A model generated the notes under the pieces. It had not been told where the DNA came from. It searched no databases and saw nothing but the letters and a program-made list of their open reading frames with translations. This document shows positions 1 to 8,446 of a stretch of 23,447 bases of DNA, in pieces. Numbering within the stretch: the first letter of the stretch is position 1; each line of letters begins with the position of its first letter. A program made the position numbers and the translations under genes. Source of the DNA: Reticulitermes lucifugus (lineage: Eukaryota > Arthropoda > Insecta > Blattodea > Rhinotermitidae); NCBI GenBank assembly GCA_026260175.1, contig JAKCWW010005318.1:13547-36993 (forward strand). Reading direction: 5' to 3'.

Positions 1-61
1 CCATCGACCTCGGTCGGTATCGAACCCGCGAAGCACGCTAACCACTAGTCCACCGAGGTCG
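1..61 (-). repeat. tRNA-like fragment (SINE head or tRNA relic)
   Basis: Read on the minus strand, this has an A-box-like TGGACTAGTGG (plus 42-52) and a B-box-like GGGTTCGATACC (plus 16-27). A 10-bp terminal inverted pair (5-14 and 52-61) resembles an acceptor stem. The A and B boxes are much too close together: the anticodon arm is missing. It is therefore a tRNA-derived SINE head or a deleted tRNA copy, not a working tRNA gene. The window edge cuts off any body lying further left. Confidence 0.55.
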
Positions 62-143
62 ACAGTTTGTATAATTACTGTCTGATATTGAGACATTTTG
101 CTTTCCTTATTAGCCTGATGCCATACATATGGGATATTTAGGG

Positions 144-296
144 TCATTATTTTGTCTGACAACTTCCGGTTGCTGCTTCCTGTCAGGTCATTTTTTACCG
201 TATTAACGTAGCCCACTCAACTGACTGCCCACACTAATGGCAGAGTAATGGCAGGAAGTGATAAACAATAGTTGTCAAAATTATTACCGTGTAAAA
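144..296. repeat. palindromic MITE, copy 1
   Basis: The ends are inverted copies of one another: the left end reads ATTTTGTCTGACAACT...CTTCCTGTCA, and the right end in reverse complement reads ATTTTGACAACTATTG...CTTCCTGCCA. A second, diverged copy in the same orientation lies at 10276-10440 and shares the internal words TGTAGCCCACT (here CGTAGCCCACT) and GGAAGTGA-AAACRATAGTTGTCA. No coding capacity. Transposase family not recognised; exact edges uncertain by a few bases. Confidence 0.65.
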
Positions 297-423
297 ATGG
301 GAACAAGTTTTATTTTCCTGTGGTTTCAGCTTGTATATAGGTGTTTGTTAGACTGATAAACATCGGCTTCTACAGCAAAAGGTGGAATTGAATATACATA
401 TAGAATAAATAAGAAGGTAATGT

Positions 424-748
424 TTAACACGTTCACTGCCGGGCATTTAAATCCCCGACGGTGTTAAATTGCCAGCGATTTTTTGAATGTTAAACAACTT
501 TTGCGGATCTTATAAATTATGAAATATAATTATGTATAAAATTATATATAAAATGCATATATTTTTTCTAGTTGTCAGCTAGGTGTTAATAAAGATGTAA
601 AATATGTTTCCTGAAAGAACTTATTGTGTGCGTGGCCTATTTAAGGCAAAAAGCAGAGTAAACTTTAGATCGACTAAAGTTGACGCTGGCAATTTAAAAC
701 GTAAATACTTAAATCGACCATGGTCGACTTTGGCAGTGAATGTGTTAA
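424..748 (+). mobile_element. piggyBac-type MITE (TTAA-flanked), copy 1
   Basis: A 325-bp non-coding element flanked by TTAA at both ends (424-427 and 745-748), with terminal inverted repeats CACGTTCACTGCC / GGCAGTGAATGTG. TTAA duplication is the hallmark of piggyBac-superfamily insertion. The interior holds palindromes such as TCGACCATGGTCGA near the right end and an AT-rich core. A near-full-length copy in the opposite orientation sits at 18921-19247. No transposase is encoded, so mobilisation would need an autonomous relative elsewhere. Confidence 0.85.
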
Positions 749-1143
749 TATATAACAGAGCTTGTATATGTTTTTATTCCTGAATCGTCATTTAGATTGA
801 ATCAGCTCATTTTTACTGTTTGAAGACGAGAGATAGTAAACAGTATTTGCTGTGGTTTTCCCCCTTCTGTGCCTTCCCGCCTTGTCAGTGTCCTGTTGAT
901 GTCTGTCAGTTATTATACACACTGTTGTCACGTGTCATCTCTGTAAGAGTTTGCAAGGTTTGTGTATGACAGGTTCTGTTCCGCTGATTCTGGCACATGA
1001 CCAAGCATTGTGTATTAATGTCCATGTAAGGTATGTGAATTTCCACCACCACGTGTCTCAAACAGCTAGATTTTCGTGTGGAATATAAGGGGGCTACAAA
1101 GTTTAGGAAAATGGTTTTGATTTACAAGTCATTGAATATAAAG
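749..1143. other. non-coding stretch, nothing recognised
   Basis: Between the TTAA MITE and the 340-bp insertion I see no finger-like codons, tRNA boxes or clear terminal repeats. It is most simply intron of the broad gene upstream of the first alternative exon in the window. Confidence 0.5.
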
Positions 1144-1515
1144 TTGTGCAGAAATATTACAAAAGCCGACCAACATATTACGAACGCCAACCAAATGCAC
1201 AATTTGTCTCTCACAATTTTATTACATTAAAACATTAAAAATTAAAAACTCCTACATGTTTTGATCCGTGTAGGATCATCGTCAGGGAGTATACACATCA
1301 AACAATTATGTATAAAACACCATGTAAAATTATTCATAACAAATGGAGCTTGATATGTTGTACATCATGTAGTAGAAGCAGAAGTAGAGAATTGACTGTG
1401 CCATCTAAAACAGATGTGAACATACAGTGATACGGAAGCCTGACGTTCAAGATCTTAGAGGCACCTTGTGTGTAAGACAAAAACTAGCATGGTACTAAAT
1501 TGTGCAGAAATATTA
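1144..1515 (-). mobile_element. 340-bp Penelope-like/retrozyme-like insertion with 16-bp target duplication
   Basis: An identical 16-mer, TTGTGCAGAAATATTA, occurs at 1144-1159 and 1500-1515, bounding a 340-bp insert (1160-1499). On the minus strand the insert carries a hammerhead-ribozyme-like core at 1290-1248. It has no long ORF, so it is non-autonomous or truncated. Its segment around 1185-1200 (CCAACCAAATGCACA) resembles 17081-17092 in the fold-back at 17.1 kb, so the two probably belong to one family. Family assignment rests on the ribozyme motif only; no reverse transcriptase or GIY-YIG coding is visible. Confidence 0.7.
1248..1290 (-). ncRNA. hammerhead-ribozyme-like motif A (type I, minus strand)
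   Basis: Minus-strand order is stem I ACTCC (1290-1286), core CTGACGA (1285-1279, fits CUGANGA), stem II GATCC / GGATC with a TACAC loop (an extra U/A pair is possible), AAAACATGTA where GAAAC..GUA is expected, then stem I GGAGT (1252-1248). Both stems pair perfectly and the cleavage triplet GTA is in place. The one core lesion is A at the G12 position (plus 1262), which should abolish or strongly reduce cleavage. Very short stem III around palindromic ACATGT matches minimal hammerheads of Penelope-like elements, which are thought to act as dimers. Confidence 0.65.
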
Positions 1516-1770
1516 ATAAGAATTGCTTATTATTAATAGTGGCCTGTGATTCCTTGAAGGGTTTTAACAGTTAGTCAGCTAAACTGCAGTAGTTTGCATT
1601 ATTTAGGAACAATAGCAACTTTCTCTGGAGAAATTAACATTATTTTGAAATTTCTTAAAAACCTGTATTACATATGTAATTTTCTCATTGCTATTTCAAA
1701 AACGCTGCGCTACGCCACTGTGGCAGGCCGGGAACTAATTAACCTCACGTTGTTGGTTCTCTGTTGCTAG
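1516..1770 (+). other. intron end and 3' splice site before exon 1
   Basis: AT-rich intron leading to the T-rich tract TTGTTGGTTCTCTGTTGCTAG, with the acceptor AG at 1769-1770. This acceptor decides the 5' edge of the first zinc-finger exon. Confidence 0.7.
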
Positions 1771-2126
1771 GTGGCGGTGTGCGGTCCCGTTCATTTCCCC
1801 CCGGTCGGTCTGCCATGATGACGATGTCATCGTCCAGGCGTGTGGGTCATGGTGGGTGGGGAGGCGAGGGTTCCGGGCGACCCAGCAAGGGCAGTCTGCA
1901 GTGTCCTCACTGTGACAAGTGTTTGCTGAACAGAGATACACTTGCCAGACATGTGTTACATATGCATCAGGAACCACTCTATGCTTCCAAATGCACACTT
2001 TGCAACCGCGAGTACCGAACCAGGAACAGTTTGATGGTGCATATGAGTCGCTATCATAGGAAGAGAGATACTTCTAGTGTGAGCAGTGTTGTGTCATCAG
2101 CTTGGGAAGGGGGGGAAACAAATTAA
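1771..2126 (+). CDS. br: alternative 3'-terminal zinc-finger exon of broad (exon 1 in window)
   Basis: Terminal coding exon of a BTB zinc-finger transcription factor, very probably Broad-Complex, a nuclear DNA-binding regulator in ecdysone and juvenile-hormone signalling. The exon opens after CTGTTGCTAG with the last two bases of a codon (N|GT GGC GGT), so an upstream shared exon supplies the first base. The product starts with about 38 residues of Gly/Ser/Arg-rich linker, then two C2H2 fingers: C-PH-C-X12-H-X4-H at 1902-1967 and C-TL-C-X12-H-X4-H at 1992-2057, the latter containing YRTRNSLMVH. A short Ser-rich tail ends at TAA 2124-2126. No BTB domain is present here, as expected for the variable 3' end. 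I cannot assign its Z-isoform number. Lola is the main alternative, but the NSLxxH..YH second finger and the neighbouring Z4-like exon favour broad. Confidence 0.82.
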
Positions 2127-2191
2127 CCTTATTTGAGACTGCCACTGGTTGTGTGAAGTGCCATCATGTGGCTTTGGAGCGTCCTTTAGCA
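2127..2191 (+). other. start of 3' UTR of exon 1 isoform
   Basis: Non-coding sequence directly after the stop; a hAT MITE begins 65 bases later. No AATAAA lies close by. A possible ATTAAA followed by a GT-bearing stretch occurs at about 2799-2804, beyond the MITE, so this isoform's 3' UTR may run through the transposon. Confidence 0.4.
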
Positions 2192-2751
2192 CAGTGGTCT
2201 TCAAACTCTTAGTAACTGTGGAACATGTGTGACTTAAGTTGGAATTTTTGTGGAACCCATGTAAAGTAAAAGTGTACTTCTTGGGTGCAAAAATGAAATG
2301 AAGTAGAACTTCTTAAAATATAAACATCTACAGTAGAACCCTGTTAAGAAGTCTTTCAAGGTACCAGAGGATTAGGGACTCCTTAAGCGGGAAGACTTCT
2401 TAAGAGGAAAGCTTATTAAAAGCAATAGGATTTCGGGACTTTAAAAATCAGACTTCTTACAGGGGGAAACTTCTTATGCAGGGACTTTTTATCTGGGTTC
2501 TACTGTATTTAAAAAAGTAACATATTTATGCATATTTGTGTAAAGAAATATTAATGGCTGTTTACACTGGCAAGAAACACAGCGCCAGTTATGCACAAAG
2601 GTGGGCAGGAAAATAGAAAACGCAATTAGAAATTATCAAAATCATGTTTACCAATTTTATTGCGAAGGAAATGTTCTTATGGAACCCCAGAGAGTCATCC
2701 ACAGAACCCCTGAGTTCTGCGGAACACAGTTTGAATACCACTGCTCTAGCA
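2184..2751. mobile_element. hAT-type MITE with 8-bp target duplication
   Basis: Terminal inverted repeats CAGTGGTCTTCAAACT (from 2192) and AGTTTGAATACCACTG (to 2743) bound a 552-bp non-coding element. They are flanked by CTTTAGCA (2184-2191) and CTCTAGCA (2744-2751), an 8-bp duplication with one mismatch. CAGNGGT termini with 8-bp duplications are typical of the hAT superfamily. Subterminal words such as GTGGAAC.. and GGAACCCC..CAGAACCCC are repeated in inverted form. A second MITE is nested inside at 2331-2505. Confidence 0.85.
2329..2507. mobile_element. TA-flanked (Tc1/mariner-pogo type) MITE nested in the hAT MITE
   Basis: Perfect 11-bp inverted termini CAGTAGAACCC (2331-2341) and GGGTTCTACTG (2495-2505) are flanked by TA on both sides (2329-2330 and 2506-2507), giving a 175-bp element. 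TA duplication and CAGT-like termini fit the Tc1/mariner superfamily, pogo/Tigger branch. Internal GACTTCTTAAG-like words recur as short inverted repeats. It must have inserted after the hAT element. Confidence 0.85.
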
Positions 2752-3040
2752 TGAGACAGAAATGGAAGGGAACATGTGTTTAAGTATTTAATTAGGTGAT
2801 TAAATGGGCTGCAGAGTGTAAACCAAGACAGGTTCTTGCTTTTATGCTTTTCCACTTTCTTCAATCTGCATAGTTATTACCTTATCCACGAAGTCTTCAC
2901 AATTTGTGCAGCAATTATGCTAGTCATGAGATGTTTACATATGAAGGCAACTGTACATGTCATTACATGAATATCTTAAGTTATTCTGTACATGTGACAC
3001 TAGAAGAACCCAACATTAAATGTTTATTGAATAGTAATAA

Positions 3041-3073
<33 letters not shown>

Positions 3074-4016
3074 AAATTTTCACATGTTTGTAAAATTCCT
3101 TAAACTCTTAGTATATGTGCATGCACGTGTGTACTCGTTTTGTGACCACAATTGATTCAGGATGCTTTGAGTTATATTTGAAATGAACTTGTTGGAACAA
3201 GTGATGGAGTACAGCACTGTTGGAGCCCTTGTTTCCATTTGAACTGACGCTGGAAATTGCAACTTTGTCTTTGATAAATGAGAAGATGAAATGTCAGAGT
3301 TGAGTGGTTAGCACTCCTGCTTTGTTGCGGGTGTCCCTTTTATTGTGTCCGTGAGCATTGCAGCTTTATTTCGTAGGAAGTCAGCATCTACCACAACATC
3401 CTGTGATAGCTGCCAGGCTGAGGGACGCATTAAAGGGACACTCTGTATTTCTTAATTCAAATTTTGGTCCGATACCAGCTGACCTGACTGGGATGTTTTG
3501 ATCTTCTCTGTCCTGCCAGGCAAATGCTTTGAATAATACCTCAAATAGACCATGACCACTTCTTTTTTTTTTACATCATGTTCAATTGATTATTCACTCA
3601 TCATCCCATCATTTGATACTATATAGTGTGGATTACTGAAAATGTAATTCAAATTCATAAATAATTAACCCTGCAAGGTGATATTTAAATGGGGCTCAAT
3701 CACGTACCCAAGTGGTGTTTAAATCTGGCTTCCAGGCTTAGGGAACATAACATATATGTCAAGCAGTGAGCTGGGTGGGCTATTCACAAATGTACACGTG
3801 TACATCAAACGGCTTGAAGAGTTAAACAAATAATTTAATTGTTTAATAAATATGAATATCAATATGAACATTGATGTAGGTCTGAATACAACTTATTTTC
3901 TTTTTGTGTTATGCATAGAGGATATACATAAAATGATGTCTGGTTTTGATTTGAAACACTTCTCCCAAATCTAAGATTTCTGTGATCTAAGATTTTTTGA
4001 TCTGAAGAGACCACTT
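2752..4016 (+). other. AT-rich non-coding stretch with (TTA)n
   Basis: Intron or 3' UTR between exon 1 and the LINE debris. It contains a TTA microsatellite at 3043-3070 and a TTGAGTGGTTAGCACTCCTGC word at 3299-3320 that resembles a tRNA A-box region but has no convincing B box after it. ORFs here are short and composed of low-complexity or UTR-like residues. No gene recognised. Confidence 0.5.
3043..3070. repeat. (TTA)n microsatellite
   Basis: About nine uninterrupted ATT/TTA units. Likely polymorphic; no coding role. Confidence 0.95.
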
Positions 4017-4229
4017 CAGGGGCCTAGTTGTAGATGGGAAGATAATATTAAAATGGCTCTTAGGGTGTGATGCTGTGGACTGGATTAATGTAGCTCAAGA
4101 TAGGGACCGTTGCCTGGCCTTTGTTGTCATGGTGATGAACCTTTGGGCCCGGGGGGGGGGAGGTGAATATTTTTGAGCGGCTGAGTAACTATCGGCTGCT
4201 CAAGATGGACTTTGCTTCATAGAGTTAGA
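4017..4229 (+). pseudogene. non-LTR retrotransposon (LINE) C-terminal fragment, family A
   Basis: Translation from about 4023 gives PSCRWEDNIKMALR, then after a +1 shift at 4065 CDAVDWINVAQDRDR...VMNLW up to 4146. A third patch at about 4174-4220 reads ERLSNYRLLKMDFAS. The WEDNIxxxLR..DWIxxAQDRDxWRxxVxxxMNL pattern is the usual C-terminal tail of insect endonuclease/reverse-transcriptase LINE ORFs. A frameshift, an in-frame stop and a G-tract (about 4149-4158) show it is dead. Clade not assigned. Confidence 0.7.
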
Positions 4230-4683
4230 TAGGTAGTGCCAAAGGCGGAGAGCTGTGTCTCCGGAAGTTGTGTGTTCCACAAGTACTAATTCATGAAGCA
4301 CTGTTTTTAGTTCATTTTTATATCTTGTACTGTATGCAAAATTGAGTGTGAAGAGTCTGCAGTTGCAGTAGTGAATGACTGAGTGACCAAATAGTGTAAC
4401 TGTTCCAGCAGCATTGCCTTAAAGTCTTCAGAGATGTTGGCTAACCTGTTACCAGATAGCAGTCGAGGAGCTGGTACCCATTGTTTTCTCTTAGTACATC
4501 TTCTGTTTTTGCCAGAGTATGTATCAGATACTTTGCCCCCGTCTTTTCAGTTTATTTGACATTTTTCACTGCAAAGCTGTGTTTCTTGCAAGATGGTCTT
4601 AGTCATCATCATTACTTTCCAGAACATCTTTGACAGTGAGGCTCACTGTCTGTACGTTGTTAGTAGTGGGTAGCAACTTAATT
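4230..4683 (+). other. non-coding stretch, nothing recognised
   Basis: Intronic sequence between the LINE relic and the fold-back. No splice-site-plus-finger pattern, tRNA box or terminal repeat pair was seen. Confidence 0.45.
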
Positions 4684-4880
4684 GTGATCTTCGCTCTTCT
4701 GGGATTTTATGCAGCGTAGACTGGTAGTTTGTTACCGATGTTTCAGGACAACCTATCATCCCATCTTCAAGGGTCAAGACTGCTTGACCCTTGAAGATGG
4801 GACCGATAGGTTGTCCTGAAACATCGGTAACAAACTACCAGTCTACGCTGTGTAAAACCGCAGAAAAGCAAAGATCTCAC
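4684..4880. mobile_element. fold-back element with hammerhead-like arms
   Basis: Nearly perfect inverted arms 4712-4778 and 4783-4850 are separated by only ACTG (4779-4782). The sole break is A in the left arm against GG in the right arm. Weaker pairing extends outward to about 4684 and 4880 (GTGATCTTCGCTCTTCTG against its diverged partner). Each arm read outward from the centre carries TTGAAGA...CCTGAAACATCGGTA, a degenerate hammerhead core. It probably derives from head-to-head copies of a Penelope-like terminal repeat. Confidence 0.75.
4791..4830 (+). ncRNA. degenerate hammerhead-like motif B (plus strand, mirrored in left arm)
   Basis: TTGAAGA (4791-4797; CUGANGA with C3 changed to U), a possible stem II GGGAC/GTCCT, GAAAC (4818-4822) and the GTA triplet (4827-4829) occur in the right order. 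Stem I has no partner upstream because the inverted arm starts there. The mirror copy lies on the minus strand at about 4770-4732. It is a relic at best. Confidence 0.4.
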
Positions 4881-5340
4881 GCTGTGGCGAAAGCCTGAAA
4901 TCGCGCAACTTAACTGTGTATGACATTTATCACACACTTTGTCCTTGCTTGTCACATGAGGGAAGACAAATCGTCTGTCATAAAACATTCGTATTTGCTG
5001 TGTCCCACATATTTTAAAGGATTACAATAAACTTAAAGTTTTTGCCATACTCCATGACTGAGAACACTCATCCTTAGTGGGTCTAACAGGCATAAACTTC
5101 AGAAAACTGTAGGTGATTGTTTAACAGAAACCTGAGTACCTGTTACGTACACAGAGCCTGGAGCAGTGTTGCTCTGGTGCCTTAGGAAGTGCATGTGTGT
5201 GCAAGAGCAGACATATCTAGACTTGTATCAGCGTGCATCTAAGCCAGGGCACTTCCAAAGTTGCGTTATGGTATTGCATCATGACTCCTGCTCCCAAGGC
5301 AGTCCCAGGTTGATAGTTGGAATACTGTTAGACTGCCAAA
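4881..5340 (+). other. non-coding stretch, nothing recognised
   Basis: Intronic sequence between the fold-back and the SINE. Short ORFs in it show no domain-like composition. Confidence 0.45.
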
Positions 5341-5643
5341 GTAAAATAAACTAAACTAAAGTAAAGTACAGTAAAGTAAAGTAAAGTTGTCCCTGTGCAT
5401 GCTGTGAAGGCATATGGGGGAGTGGAGGTATAGCTCCACTGTTGATCTCAACCCTAGATGGAGGTGAATGGTCAGCTTTATGCCCCAATTGCTTTATCCA
5501 CAAGAAAGAAGCCCGGTGCCCATTTAATAGGAGGCTGGGTGGGGCCCAGACACAATTGGCGCTTCAGAGAAAATAAAACTTTCCTGTCCCCCCTGGTCGT
5601 TCAGCCTGTAGCGTAGTCACAATACCGATTATGCTATCCTGGC
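5341..5643 (-). mobile_element. tRNA-derived SINE with (TTTAC)n tail
   Basis: On the minus strand the head at about 5643-5590 reads GCCAGGATAGCATAATCGGT...CTACGCTACAGGCTG, which resembles a decayed lysine-type tRNA 5' region (GCC.GG.TAGC.....GGTA). The body runs leftward to a simple-repeat tail, seen on the plus strand as AGTAA/AGTAAA units at about 5341-5388. This layout (tRNA head, unrelated body, pentamer tail) is typical of insect SINEs and resembles repeats I recall from cockroach and termite genomes. Target duplications were not identified. Confidence 0.6.
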
Positions 5644-6403
5644 TCATGTTATGATATTAAATGACACATTAAATATACTTTTTTTTTTTTAAATTGAAGG
5701 TCCTCGTGTTTATCATTTGAATGTTAGAGGTCGTCTTTGGTGACCCCAGCACTGATGTGTGATGTGTTATATCTCATACAAACCAGTATTTTATTAGCTT
5801 TGAAATGAAGTTTCTAAAATATTTAGGGCCAGAGTAAGGACAGTTCTCTGACGCTTTAAGAAAAAGCCTTGTAAAAAATGTGGTTTGCATTTTAGAAATA
5901 AATGGGGAGTACAGCACAAAAATGTGGAACTTTTGCATATGTCCACAGAATCTACAGCCAGAGTTCATTTAAAACAAGAGATGCTGTGCTGAACATTGCA
6001 CTTTTTTGTCCTTGATTTAACACGGAGTTGCGCCACAATTATTGGTCATCACTTCCGTCAGCCTCACATTAAGAAGTGTGGTTGTAAATTATCTGTGCCA
6101 TTGTAGGGTATAAGTTACCAGAATGCTGTCAGTTGAACATCATACAAATGTTTTTGACATAAATTTTTACATTTAGCATGTATTAGGAAATTTTGAGTGC
6201 TAAAGATAGGTGATTTTTTTTAAATTTTCATTATCACTATCAGAGGCACTTTGTTTATTATTAAGCTCTTAAACTTAATTTATTTAAAATAGTGATTTAA
6301 TTAATTCATACAGCCCTTCCTTGAGCCGGGAGACGAGGTCAAAAGATGAGGAAATAAATCAGTCCCTAATACTCGTTATTCTCTCTCTCTCCCTGGTCCG
6401 TAG
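5644..6403 (+). other. intron with 3' splice site before exon 2
   Basis: AT-rich intron ending in a strong pyrimidine tract (CTCTCTCTCTCCCTGGTCCGTAG) with the acceptor AG at 6402-6403. A poly(T) run lies near 5681. No other feature recognised. Confidence 0.6.
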
Positions 6404-6699
6404 GTGGTGTGGCTGTACCAATGTGGTTGCCAATGCGAGAGAAAATCCAAAATGAGCTGCGTTTGGAAGCGGAAAGGGGATTCATTTGCGAGGAATGTGG
6501 GAAGGTTCTCCGCAGCGCGATCACGCTCAAGAGGCATGTTTTAGATCTGCATCGCGAGCAGACAGAGCGTTTCTGGTGTAGTGTTTGCCGTAAATGTTAC
6601 CGCACGAAGAACAGCCTTGTTGTTCACTTGTGTAAATACCACCAAAAAAATAAAACACGAACAGTAGCCCCATTCTCGGCAAACCAGTACCAGAATTAA
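6404..6699 (+). CDS. br: alternative 3'-terminal zinc-finger exon of broad (exon 2 in window)
   Basis: Second terminal exon of the same BTB zinc-finger gene. It starts after a CT-rich tract and TAG at 6401-6403, again with the last two bases of a codon (N|GT GGT GTG GCT), so it can replace the exon at 1771-2126 in frame. The product has a short linker (about 27 residues, partly helical and charged: REKIQNELRLEAE), then two C2H2 fingers: C-EE-C-X12-H-X4-H at 6487-6552 and C-SV-C-X12-H-X4-H at 6577-6642, the latter with YRTKNSLVVH. A short tail ends at TAA 6697-6699. The paired fingers should bind a DNA site distinct from those of the other isoforms, giving isoform-specific targets. I cannot name its Z number from memory. 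The internal ATG at 6421 is not a likely start, since the splice site and phase explain the exon fully. Confidence 0.85.
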
Positions 6700-8333
6700 A
6701 TCTCTAATAATTTGGATATAAAGTTCCTGACATCAGATGTAATTACAGTGACCACAGAAGAAATTTTGCTTCTATTTTGAGGAACTGTGTACTATGGTAC
6801 TTCAATCAATTCGGCAATTTTTGTGTCCACTACAATTAACAGAATCAAAGAACCTATTGAACCTAGTGCTAAGGTAGGATTAGTCTCTTCCATTTTTGTC
6901 TGTTACAGTATTTAGTATAAAATAATTGTAATAATCAAACTTGATAAGAACAGAAACTAAATTTAATAAAGTGTAAGAGATTTTAATGTCTCTTTCTGTA
7001 TGTGCAAAGTGTATAGTTGCTCTCATAGCATCTATTTACTGCATCAAAGATTAGCTGTCTGCCTTGTAGGGCAGATGATTGACAGGGTTGCTTTGAATGT
7101 TGGCATTATTCTGTAATTAAGCTTAAAAAAGAGCCTTTGTTGAGATGATGAATTATGTTACAATAATACAGTAATCTTGAAGAACTTTTTTGTTTTGGTT
7201 GATTTCTGCTGCTGTGTGCTTATGCATGTATTCTAATGTTTAAATTTAAAATTTGTCCAGTGAAAGTGAGGTACATGTAGCTTTGGTTTTTGGACCCTCA
7301 ATATTGTTTCTTTAGCATTTTTTTCTTTAGGTAACAGATACTGTTGTAATTGCCAATCATACTGAAATATCTTATGAAAATATGCATTTGTATGACTGTT
7401 TGAGGTAGCAACTTAAAATTTGAAAATATATGCACTGTAAGTTTTGGAAGCAAGATAATTTGTGTGCCACAAATTTCAGAGTATTTTGCAAAGTAGATTA
7501 TATGTGGCAGTATCAGAAAGGTAATGTGCATGCTTCCTGATGCAAGTCTACACAATACAGAGGAGGGCCAGCGTTACTAAGATATGATAAAAGTATTTAT
7601 TTAGCCTACTACTTAAATAAGTTTGTTAATTGCATTTGTTTAAAAGTATGTGTTAAGCTTGGAAGAACTTTGAAAGCTAAATGGAACTGTATTTATAGAA
7701 ACCTGTGTGATTCCTGCTGTGGCAGTCTCCCATATATAAAAGCCTGCACATATACAATGCCTACAGTAATCCCACAAGGTTAAAACAGACCCACTGGTAT
7801 ATTTTGTGTGAAGCTGATGATGATGGTATGGTACATACTACAACATATGACTTAGTTCATCTGGAATTAATACTCACAGTGAAGTGTCAAAGACATACTT
7901 GTTTGTCCAAGTGTAACAGCCATGTCTCATGAGAAGATTTTGATAACAGTTGACTGCATTATAAACTTTTAGCTCAGAGCTGTATATTTGGATCATATGG
8001 TCCAGTTACTCAGCCCATATGCTGATTGACAGGCAATACTCACACGTATTTTCTCTGGTCCCAAATGACTGTGACGTTACTCTACATGCTACATTACTTA
8101 AAGACAATATGTGTGTTTGAATTAGTACCAGATATCGCCAGATGATGGCAGGCAAGTACAGAATCGTTCATGTAAAAAAAACGTTTTTGGTGATTTTTAT
8201 CATGCAAATAGTAAGCAGATTGATTAAAGACCAGGAGAATCTTTTTTTTTTTAAGATTATTGAAAATTATTTCATAGTTTGTAAAACTGAATGTGATATA
8301 CATTTTTTACTTTGTACAGCCCCGTTGTGCTAT
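6700..8333 (+). other. 3' UTR of exon 2 isoform, then intron
   Basis: The stop is followed by AT-rich sequence with AATAAA at 6965-6970 and a T/GT-rich stretch just downstream (TGTCTCTTTCTGTATGTGC), a plausible poly(A) site giving a 3' UTR of about 290 nt. Beyond it no gene or transposon terminus was recognised. Confidence 0.5.
6965..6970 (+). terminator. candidate poly(A) signal AATAAA for exon 2 isoform
   Basis: Canonical hexamer 266 bases after the stop, with a GT/T-rich element within 40 bases downstream. Chance occurrence is possible in such AT-rich DNA. Confidence 0.45.
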
Positions 8334-8402
8334 ATAATCAATGTAGTCACAATATGGACACAGTGTGCAGGACATTACCTTCTTTATTGCATAATACGCA
8401 TC

Positions 8403-8446
8403 ACTGCTACGTGTTTTGGCCACTTATGTGGCCATCATCAGGCAGT
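8403..8446 (-). ncRNA. hammerhead-ribozyme-like motif C (type I, minus strand)
   Basis: Minus-strand order is stem I ACTGC (8446-8442), canonical core CTGATGA (8441-8435), stem II GGCCAC-ATAA-GTGGCC (six perfect pairs), AAAAC, the two-base loop AC, the cleavage triplet GTA, and stem I GCAGT (8407-8403). Both stems are perfect and the spacing matches motif A. The expected G12 of GAAAC is A. An unpaired U separates the core from stem II in all copies here, unlike textbook hammerheads. The G12 change predicts little or no activity. Confidence 0.68.

Noticed and set aside
1..61. functional tRNA gene
   Set aside because: The A and B boxes are too close and no anticodon arm exists.
1735..1998. 87-codon minus-strand frame over exon 1
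   Set aside because: Antisense shadow of the zinc-finger exon; it also crosses the splice acceptor.
3299..3520. tRNA-derived SINE suggested by an A-box-like word
   Set aside because: No B box at the right distance, and no tail or target duplication seen.
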